Under the pieces are notes generated by a model, which searched no databases, was not told the origin of the DNA, and saw nothing but the letters and a program-made list of their open reading frames with translations. From Magnetovibrio sp. (GTDB lineage: Bacteria; Pseudomonadota; Alphaproteobacteria; Rhodospirillales; Magnetovibrionaceae), in the NCBI RefSeq assembly GCF_036568125.1, contig NZ_DATCTF010000018.1, positions 1-51,650 of the forward strand: a stretch of 51,650 bases of DNA, written 5' to 3'. The position numbers and the translations under genes were made by a program. Shown one piece after another: positions 45,881 to 51,650 of the stretch. Within the stretch, counting starts at the first letter, position 1. Each line of letters starts with the position of its first letter.

Positions 45881-45932
45881 TGTCGTCTCCCTTTCGAAAC
45901 GGCTTCGAATGTTTCCCACGTCCCTGCGCCGC

Positions 45933-46565
45933 CTAGGCGGCCATGGTGAAGGCTTTGCTTTCGATTTCCATCAGCACTTGGCCGATGATGCCTACGGGAC
46001 GGTAGAACACCGCGTTCTCTGCCCCTTCCAAGTCTTTGAAAAAGCGCGACGCCCAAGGCGCCACATGGTGGTCGAAAAAGGCTTTTTGCCCTTCGATGTC
46101 CATGAACCGTCCATGCGCGCCGGTGATCAGGTCGTGCATGGCGTTCATCAAAAATCCAATTTGGTCTTCGGGTTCGCTGATGCCATCGGCACGCGACAGG
46201 CCTAAACGGGCCAAATCCTCGCGCAGGTCCGACAATGGTTTGTCGTAGACGAACCCGGTGAGATAAAAGCTGGCATACGGATGCAGTTCCCCCCCGGCAC
46301 CGTGACCGTAAAACAACCGCGTAAATTCATCTTCGATGTCGGTTTTGGTGGTGGTGCGGGCCAATTCACCCAGTTCGGTGATGGCTTGACCGAAAGGCGA
46401 AGCATCACCGTTCATAGCCTTGACAATATTCAGCACCTCGCCGCTTGGTGGCGCGATCAGCAGTGACGCCAGAAGACCATAGCCATTGGCCCGCAGAAGA
46501 TCTTCTTCTGCAAGATTTGACGCATCGTTCTTTTCTGGCGTTAACGTATCTTCAGAAAGTTCCAT
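45933..46565 (-). CDS. TorD/DmsD-like molybdoenzyme chaperone
   Basis: 210 residues, all-helical, no export signal. RANGYGLLASLLIAPPSGEV, EDEFTRLFYGHGAGGELHPY (the conserved Y/F-x-x-L-F...P-Y region of the family), and EPEDQIGFLMNAMHDLITG. Binds the Tat signal and helps cofactor insertion before export. First gene of the fdh operon, so it is presumably dedicated to FdhA. Confidence 0.87.
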   Translation of the reverse strand: MELSEDTLTPEKNDASNLAEEDLLRANGYGLLASLLIAPPSGEVLNIVKAMNGDASPFGQAITELGELARTTTKTDIEDEFTRLFYGHGAGGELHPYASFYLTGFVYDKPLSDLREDLARLGLSRADGISEPEDQIGFLMNAMHDLITGAHGRFMDIEGQKAFFDHHVAPWASRFFKDLEGAENAVFYRPVGIIGQVLMEIESKAFTMAA

Positions 46566-46672
46566 GCTGTCCCACGATCCGCATGAATGAATGTTGTAAG
46601 CCTAACGTTCCATTCCAATCAGCTCCCAAACCGATGAAATGACGCGCACAATGCGTTACAACCACGTTGCCT

Positions 46673-46714
46673 GCGGGACCCGGCATGCTGGCACACTTTA
46701 TACCCACGTCCCGC
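46673..46714 (-). promoter_or_regulatory. Predicted stem-loop at the 5' end of the fdh operon transcript
   Basis: gcgggac (46673-46679) and gtcccgc (46708-46714) are perfect complements enclosing 28 nt. In the minus-strand RNA this begins a few nucleotides after the start predicted from the promoter at 46725-46753 and about 110-150 nt before the TorD-like start codon. A candidate regulatory leader; no known riboswitch recognised. Confidence 0.4.
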
Positions 46715-46724
46715 TTGTGAGGTC

Positions 46725-46753
46725 ATTAGGATCCTCATTAGAGCCGTTGTCAA
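46725..46753 (-). promoter_or_regulatory. Candidate sigma70 promoter of the fdh operon
   Basis: Minus strand TTGACA (46748-46753), 17-bp spacer, CCTAAT (46725-46730; 4 of 6 to TATAAT). The -10 region is overlapped by the symmetric element TAATGA-GGATCC-TAATGA (46723-46740), a possible operator. Confidence 0.45.
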
Positions 46754-46907
46754 CTCCGGGCCAGTGCTCATCCAGCCTTCAATAATGTCTTGTAAATACG
46801 AAATAATATTAGGATTTTTGCATGTAAAAGGATTCTCAGGCATCCACGCGCGTTCGCGCATTATCCACACTGAAAACGCGGATAACGAGAATTTCACATT
46901 GTGGAAA

Positions 46908-47492
46908 TCAGCTCGCCGTTTCGGCCTTCTTGGGCATAGGTGTGTGCGCGTCATTCACGGTCGCAACGGGGTCACCGTCAACGGCAACATCGCCAGACTC
47001 CGCATCTGGCTCTGCGGCCGCTTCATCTCCGCTCCCTTGATCGGTGAGCGTTTGATCCTCGCTCTCTTCGGAGTCTTCAACTGCTTCGTCCGCGCTCAGG
47101 TAGCCTTTGCCGACTTGATAAACGGTCTTCACCACTTCCGAGACCATGCCGACTTTGGAAAAGTCCGCATCATAATCGTTCAGACCGTCGATATTGGCCA
47201 GGACCGGGTCGGATCGCCACAGTTTGCGCAGCGCCATCTTGGCCAAGTCCTCGGGAACATTGTCACCGAGGAATCCCGTGTAATCAGATTCGGCATCCAG
47301 GTTTTCCACGTCCGGCAGATCTGGCGGCGGTGCGGATGGTTCGGCGTCGGAAGGCGCTTCGCTGTCCGCAACAACGCTTGCGGGTTGGGCATCTTCCAGT
47401 GGAACGACCGCCATCTTCGCATCGCGATCGGCTTCCAACTTGCGCGCTGACCAGCGCTGCAAAAAGCCTTTCTCTTCGATTTTATCAACCAT
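46908..47492 (-). CDS. DUF3306 protein of the formate dehydrogenase cluster
   Basis: 194 residues. N-terminal FLQRWSARKLEADRD is the DUF3306 signature. The middle keeps GFLGDNVPEDLAKMALRKLW and NIDGLNDYDADFS. The C-terminal third is very acidic and low complexity. Found with DUF3305, FdhD and formate dehydrogenase in many alphaproteobacteria. Function unknown, presumed maturation or regulation. Start overlaps the DUF3305 gene by 8 bp. Confidence 0.88.
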   Translation of the reverse strand: MVDKIEEKGFLQRWSARKLEADRDAKMAVVPLEDAQPASVVADSEAPSDAEPSAPPPDLPDVENLDAESDYTGFLGDNVPEDLAKMALRKLWRSDPVLANIDGLNDYDADFSKVGMVSEVVKTVYQVGKGYLSADEAVEDSEESEDQTLTDQGSGDEAAAEPDAESGDVAVDGDPVATVNDAHTPMPKKAETAS

Positions 47493-48036
47493 GACCGGGC
47501 CTCATTCGCGCACCATCGTTCCGCCCCGTGGCGCTGTCTTCTTTGCGTTTCTGCTTGCGCTTTTTAAAGGGCTGATCGACGTGAAAGGCTTCGACGAACG
47601 CCGCCGCCCATGCGACCACAACCGCGGGCGCGGGTACCGCGTCCACGATCATTTCGCCGCTTTCGGTATAATCCCCGGCCTCGTAGGGACTGAAGGTGGC
47701 GAGAAACGGCGACACCTCTTCATCGTCGTCGTCTTCGCCAGGACGCAAGACGACGTAAAGAACCGGATCCTCTTGAGACAAGTTGACTTTATAGGCTTCC
47801 GTTTCGCGCTTGAACAATTCGACCTCAAGGCTGCCAACGTAATCGCGCCGCCACCCAGGCCCGCTATCCAACGGGCGGCGGGTATCGTCGCTGGGCGGTT
47901 CGGGCAGAATGTCCGCCACCCGCCAAGTCGCGTCGATCCACGGATTGTCGCTGTCGCGCCGCTCCACCACGATGCCGACGCGGTGGCGGTCTGCAATGGC
48001 GGCGCCCGCGTCCCCTGTCGATGATCCATCGGTCAT
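47485..48036 (-). CDS. DUF3305 protein of the formate dehydrogenase cluster
   Basis: 183 residues from the ATG at 48036, which overlaps the fdhD stop (4 bp); the longer frame upstream is a shadow of fdhD. VGIVVERRDSDNPWIDATWR and WRRDYVGSLEVELFKRETEA followed by YKVNLSQEDPVLYVVLR are typical of DUF3305. The C-terminus is basic (FKKRKQKRKE). Function unknown; always next to DUF3306 and FDH genes. Confidence 0.88.
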   Translation of the reverse strand: MTDGSSTGDAGAAIADRHRVGIVVERRDSDNPWIDATWRVADILPEPPSDDTRRPLDSGPGWRRDYVGSLEVELFKRETEAYKVNLSQEDPVLYVVLRPGEDDDDEEVSPFLATFSPYEAGDYTESGEMIVDAVPAPAVVVAWAAAFVEAFHVDQPFKKRKQKRKEDSATGRNDGARMRPGHG

Positions 48037-48929
48037 GACGTAGCCCCTTTGCGCACTTTGTCCGTGGCGGCGCTGTCGGCTTTGTCGGTCTCTTGAGCGT
48101 CGAAGACGATGCGATCTTCGCCCGACAGGGCGACAAACCGCGCACCCCGCGCGCGGCCGATCAAAATCAATCCCGCCTTGCGTGCCAAATCCACGCCCCA
48201 TGCGGTGAAACCGGAACGCGACACCAAAATGGGGATGCCCATCTGCACGGTTTTGATCACCATTTCAGAGGTCAACCGCCCGGTGGTGTAAAAGATTTTG
48301 TCGTGCCCCGACATGCCTTCCAAAAACATCCAACCGGCAATTTTGTCGACCGCATTGTGGCGCCCCACATCTTCCATATAAACCAACGGCCGGTCGTGCG
48401 CGCACAGCACGCAGCCGTGAATGGCGCCGGCCTTGAGATACAAACTGGGCGCTGTGTTGATGGCCTTGAGCAACGGATACAGCGCCGCGGTGTGAACCTT
48501 GGCGTCCGCGGCGAGCTTGACCGTGTCGAACTGTTCCATGACGTCGCCGAAGACCGTCCCTTGAGCGCAGCCCGAGGTCAGCGTTTTCTTTTTCAGCTTG
48601 TCTTCGAAGTTCGTGTCCTTGGCGGTGCGCACGACGATGGTGTTGATTTCTTCATCGTAATCGATGGCGGTAATTTCGTCGTCGTCGCGCAACATGTTCT
48701 GATTGCGCAGATAACCGACCGCCAGATAATCCGGATAGTCGCCGATGGTCATCATGGTGACGATCTCTTGGCTGTTGAGAAACAGCGTCAAGGGCCGCTC
48801 GACCGAGACCGAGGTGGTGACCGCATCGCCGTTGTGGTCGATCCCGTGCACCTCTGCCGTGAGACGCGCGTCTTCGGGATCGGGGCCAATCACAAAGGCT
48901 TCAGACGTATTGGACGGAACTGTGTTCAC
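48033..48929 (-). CDS. fdhD: Formate dehydrogenase accessory sulfurtransferase FdhD
   Basis: 298 residues from a GTG at 48929 (ACGAGGGTGCC upstream). FdhD family: ERPLTLFLNSQEIVTMMTIG, VGYLRNQNML, YMEDVGRHNAVDKIAGWMF, SRSGFTAWGVDLARKAGLIL. Transfers sulfur to the Mo-cofactor so that FDH becomes active. The flexible loop has a single Cys121 in LTSGCAQGTVFG, where the E. coli protein has a CxxC pair. Heads the fdhD-DUF3305-DUF3306 operon. Confidence 0.93.
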   Translation of the reverse strand: MNTVPSNTSEAFVIGPDPEDARLTAEVHGIDHNGDAVTTSVSVERPLTLFLNSQEIVTMMTIGDYPDYLAVGYLRNQNMLRDDDEITAIDYDEEINTIVVRTAKDTNFEDKLKKKTLTSGCAQGTVFGDVMEQFDTVKLAADAKVHTAALYPLLKAINTAPSLYLKAGAIHGCVLCAHDRPLVYMEDVGRHNAVDKIAGWMFLEGMSGHDKIFYTTGRLTSEMVIKTVQMGIPILVSRSGFTAWGVDLARKAGLILIGRARGARFVALSGEDRIVFDAQETDKADSAATDKVRKGATS

Positions 48930-49069
48930 GGCACCCTCGTTGTGAAAGATGAAAGGACATACCTTTTAGTATCTGAGTCCAACCTAGTGCCAGGTCAATA
49001 GGCATAGCAAGGTTTTGTCGCTCAGATAGTCATGCCCCCATATCCGGTCGGCATTTTGATCTGCCCGGA

Positions 49070-50596
49070 TTATAACTCTGCCGCCGTCAGAAGGCCGCTC
49101 ATCAAGCGATCCACCGGTGCGTAATCGTCGGTCAACACGGGCACGTCCGGGACCAAGGCACGGGCGCGCAGATCTGCGTCCGGCCAACGCACCCACGTGC
49201 GCTCCAACCCTTTATTGGATTCCAACACCGGGCGCGCGCTGCGGCTGTTGGACGCCACCACGACAAAAGTGACTCGGCCCTCTTGTCCCATTTGACCGCG
49301 TTCGGCCCACACCTCGACATTGGCGAACCGCGTGCCTAGGGTTCGCGCAAGGCTCAGCAAAAAGCGCGGATTGTGACCATTGTCGACCGTGTTGATGGCA
49401 TAAAAGCCATTGGGGTTAAGACGCCGGGCGATCTGCTCGGTGAATTCCTGACTGACCAGATGTGCGGGAATGGAAATGTCGTAAAAAGCGTCGCCGAATA
49501 CCACATCGAATGTCGGTTCCAGCGGCAGTGATTGCAGATACATGCGTGCATCCTGATGGGCGATTTCCAGGCCCGGCGCGCGCGGGTCGAGCCATAAGTG
49601 ATCCGTCGCGGCCCTGGTCACAGCAGGGTCGATTTCCGCCACCACCAACTTGGCCCGGCCCTGAAATTCAGCGGCCCAGGCGCGCGGCAACGTAAACCCG
49701 CCGCCGCCGATGAAGTAGGCGCTCCGTGCCCCCGGGCCCAATGTGGCGCGTGCGTATTCATCGACGAAATGCAGATAGGGGCTATAGAGCAATCCCGGGT
49801 CGCGTTCGTCGTTGATCGAATGCACCAAATGATCCAAGGCCATCAACCGCGCGCCGGGCGCATCGGGGAATGGATCCACGCGGATGCAAAAATAGTCGCT
49901 TTCCGCCGTACATGGGCTGGTGAAGGCTTGAACGTTGTTGCCCCACAAACCGGTCGCCCCCAACCCCAAAACCAACGGCACCACAACGATCACGCCGGTG
50001 CGGCTCGACACCACGAACAACACCGCCAATGTCGCGTAAACTGCGGCCACCATCAACACCGTGCCGATCGATCCGATCCACGAAATGAACAGGTACCCCG
50101 CCAACAGCGTACCGGCGATGGAACCCAACGTGCCCAACGCGAACATACGCCCGATGACGCCGCCCGGATGATGCGCGCTGGCATCCACGGCAAGCTTGGT
50201 GAGGATCGGCGAGACGATACCGACGAACAGGCTGGGCAGAAAAAACAGCGCCGATGCAAGCAGCACAATGATCTCGATCTGGCCAAGACCGCTTTGCAAC
50301 AACAGCCCCGACACTTCCCGCAACAACACCAGCGTGGCCAGGCTGGACAGCGAAGACAACGCCAAGGCCCACGCCACCCGCGACGCGCCCAAGCGATTGT
50401 CGACATGGGGTGCGGCCAACGCGCCGCCGATCCAATGGCCCACCGACAACCCGGCCAAAACCACCGCGATGATCGCGGTCCAGGTATACAGCGACATGCC
50501 GACATACGGTGCCAACAACCGCCCCGCGACGATTTCGATCACCAGCCCACACGCGGAACTGACCAGCAACGTTACGGCAAACAGGACCTGGCGCAT
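49070..50596 (-). CDS. Membrane-anchored spermidine synthase-like protein
   Basis: 508 residues from the ATG at 50596 with GAGGAG upstream; the frame is open back to 50737 but overlaps the next gene's end. The N-terminal ~220 residues hold about seven membrane helices (AVTLLVSSACGLVIEIVAGR opening), and the C-terminal Rossmann domain is polyamine-synthase-like: AYFIGGGGFTLPRAW, VVAEIDPAVTRAA, EIAHQDARMYL, DVVFGDAFYD. The key acidic residue of aminopropyl transfer is kept in FGDAF. Such fused proteins are common in bacteria, but true polyamine activity is unproven. Confidence 0.85.
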   Translation of the reverse strand: MRQVLFAVTLLVSSACGLVIEIVAGRLLAPYVGMSLYTWTAIIAVVLAGLSVGHWIGGALAAPHVDNRLGASRVAWALALSSLSSLATLVLLREVSGLLLQSGLGQIEIIVLLASALFFLPSLFVGIVSPILTKLAVDASAHHPGGVIGRMFALGTLGSIAGTLLAGYLFISWIGSIGTVLMVAAVYATLAVLFVVSSRTGVIVVVPLVLGLGATGLWGNNVQAFTSPCTAESDYFCIRVDPFPDAPGARLMALDHLVHSINDERDPGLLYSPYLHFVDEYARATLGPGARSAYFIGGGGFTLPRAWAAEFQGRAKLVVAEIDPAVTRAATDHLWLDPRAPGLEIAHQDARMYLQSLPLEPTFDVVFGDAFYDISIPAHLVSQEFTEQIARRLNPNGFYAINTVDNGHNPRFLLSLARTLGTRFANVEVWAERGQMGQEGRVTFVVVASNSRSARPVLESNKGLERTWVRWPDADLRARALVPDVPVLTDDYAPVDRLMSGLLTAAEL

Positions 50597-50687
50597 GCTC
50601 AACGCTCTCCTCACGATATGACCGGGTGACGAATACTCAACTGCATCCGACTTTAACAGGGATTGAAGATGAAGAAAGGTTCTGTTC

Positions 50688-51392
50688 TTACGTGTGGGGC
50701 TTGCCGACGGTGAGCTCAATTTCACCCAAGCCGGCAATGCTGCCGATCAGATGATCGCCGGGCACAACCGGTCCGACCCCTGCCGGTGTGCCGGTGTAGA
50801 TCAGATCACCGGGCACCAGATGATAATAGCGCGACAGATCGACGATCAGTTCCTGGACAGAATTGATCAGGTCGCTCAAGTCCGCTTTCTGGCGGGTTTC
50901 CCCGTTGACGCGCAGCTCGATCTTGCCGTGGGTCAAGTGTCCGCAGACCGCCGAAGGCACGATGGGGCTGATCACCGCGGATTGTTCGAAGTCCTTAGCC
51001 ACATCCCACGGCCGCTGCTTTTCGCGAACCCGAAATTGCAGGTCGCGGCGCGTCATATCCAGCCCGCAGGCGTAGCCGAATACGGCGTCGAGCGCATCGT
51101 TCGGCGCGGCTTGAAAAACGGGCTTTCCGATAGCCGCCACCAATTCTATCTCATAGTGATAATTCTCGGTTTCGGGAGGATACGAAACGCTCGCCCCCGA
51201 CGGCACAATCGCAGATGGGCTTTTGGTGAAATAGAACGGCTCTTCCTTATCGGGCTGCCCGCCCATTTCCCGAGCATGTTCGGCATAGTTCCGCCCGACA
51301 CAAAAAATACGGTTTACCGGAAACACCTGTTCCCCGCCTTTGATGGGGACGGTCGGCACGGGCGACGGTGGAAAGAGATAGATGCTGTTCAT
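50688..51392 (-). CDS. Fumarylacetoacetate hydrolase family protein
   Basis: 234 residues. FAH fold: IFCVGRNYAEHAREMG, PFYFTKSPSAIVPSG, YHYEIELVAAIGKPV (metal-binding Glu pair), CGLDMTRRDLQFRVREKQRP, KDFEQSAVISPIVPS and GDLIYTGTPAGVGPV. Length and motifs fit small fumarylpyruvate or acylpyruvate hydrolases, which cleave C-C bonds in the final steps of aromatic or amino acid breakdown. The true substrate cannot be told. No pathway genes are adjacent. Confidence 0.92.
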   Translation of the reverse strand: MNSIYLFPPSPVPTVPIKGGEQVFPVNRIFCVGRNYAEHAREMGGQPDKEEPFYFTKSPSAIVPSGASVSYPPETENYHYEIELVAAIGKPVFQAAPNDALDAVFGYACGLDMTRRDLQFRVREKQRPWDVAKDFEQSAVISPIVPSAVCGHLTHGKIELRVNGETRQKADLSDLINSVQELIVDLSRYYHLVPGDLIYTGTPAGVGPVVPGDHLIGSIAGLGEIELTVGKPHT

Positions 51393-51507
51393 AGTGGCAC
51401 ATTTCCCGAGAACGCTTGATGTCGCGCGAGCTTACGCTGAACGATGTTCTTGCAACAGCCCATTAACGCGGCAGAGCCCCACGGCTTGCCGCACGCTTTC
51501 CCGGCAA

Positions 51508-51542
51508 ACAAAAACGGCTTAGCCGGTTAAGGCTAAGCCGTT
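51508..51542 (-). terminator. Intrinsic terminator after tRNA-fMet
   Basis: Perfect 12-bp stem aacggcttagcc / ggctaagccgtt (51513-51524, 51531-51542) with a 6-nt loop, followed on the minus strand by TTTTTGTTT. Placed 8 bp after the tRNA 3' end. Confidence 0.9.
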
Positions 51543-51550
51543 GATATTAT

Positions 51551-51627
<77 letters not shown>

Positions 51628-51650
51628 TCAATTTTGTATACCGGACCGAG

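Larger units (their letters stand above)
46566..46907. other. Intergenic region upstream of the fdh operon
   Basis: 342 bp without a credible gene. It carries a sigma70-like promoter (46725-46753), a perfect 7-bp stem in the predicted leader (46673-46714), a single DnaA-box-like TTATCCACA (46861-46869) and a small GC hairpin (about 46846-46860). The part near 46780-46830 is clearly A/T-rich. I see no strong terminator for the DUF3306 gene. Confidence 0.5.

Noticed and set aside
46861-46869. DnaA box and possible replication origin
   Set aside because: A single TTATCCACA next to an A/T-rich stretch, without a box cluster, dnaA, dnaN or parAB. Probably chance.
49042-49070. Terminator after the spermidine synthase-like gene (atccgg/ccggat repeat)
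   Set aside because: Short stem overlapping the stop codon and no run of T on the minus strand.

Overview
The window (GC-rich, 51.65 kb) looks like a chromosomal segment of a marine or aquatic alphaproteobacterium, most likely Rhodospirillales-like. This is inferred from the NtrC/sigma54-type nitrate assimilation locus with NasT-NasS, the three-subunit Cys-type formate dehydrogenase with its DUF3305/DUF3306/FdhD accessory set, and the giant FecR-coiled coil-RTX protein. The genus cannot be fixed from this sequence. No insertion sequence, phage gene, CRISPR array or rRNA was found. One tRNA, initiator tRNA-Met, lies at the right end.

Layout. 1-4528 (-): the N-terminal ~1509 codons of a giant type I-secretion-style surface protein (FecR domain, Ala/Lys/Glu coiled coil, cadherin-like repeats, RTX repeats in a 429-bp tandem array), running off the left edge. 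4692-5270 (-): Hpt phosphotransfer protein with what looks like a receiver-domain remnant. 5442-14782: housekeeping and accessory genes: two YhiN/HI0933-type flavoproteins, an ArsJ-like exporter paired with a metallo-beta-lactamase-fold protein, gamma-glutamyltransferase, a small hypothetical protein and a YgiQ-type radical SAM protein. 14721-27091 (-): complete nitrate/nitrite assimilation region. The order of transcription is nasT-nasS, then nrtA-nrtB-nrtCD-globin-nirB-nirD-nasA. Both units are preceded by sigma54 promoters and NtrC-like dyads, and nrtA additionally by a leader with an ANTAR-type hairpin directly abutting an intrinsic terminator.

27251-35801 (-): a compact V/A-type ATPase operon (G/H-like, C-like, I, K, F, E, A, B, D) with greB as its last gene, preceded by a small hypothetical gene. 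36427-48929: formate dehydrogenase region. On the minus strand fdhD-DUF3305-DUF3306 is followed by a TorD-like chaperone, Tat-target peptide, FdhA, FdhB, FdhC, a NarI/DsrM-like cytochrome b, an HdrD/DsrK-like iron-sulfur protein and MobB. A large poly-[4Fe-4S] protein on the plus strand converges on this operon. 49070-51392 (-): membrane-bound spermidine-synthase-like protein and a fumarylacetoacetate-hydrolase-family protein. Then tRNA-fMet with a strong terminator.

How it works together. The nas region would take up nitrate through an ABC transporter, reduce it to nitrite (NasA) and ammonium (NirBD), and scavenge NO by-products with the globin. Expression would be gated by nitrogen limitation (NtrC/sigma54) and by nitrate/nitrite (NasS releasing NasT for leader antitermination). 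The fdh region would oxidise formate in the periplasm and feed electrons to the quinone pool. The linked HdrD-like/cytochrome b pair suggests an additional membrane-to-cytoplasm redox branch. The items I consider most worth following are this FDH-linked redox module, the nrtA leader, and the hairpin that covers the ribosome-binding site of the MBL-arsJ unit.
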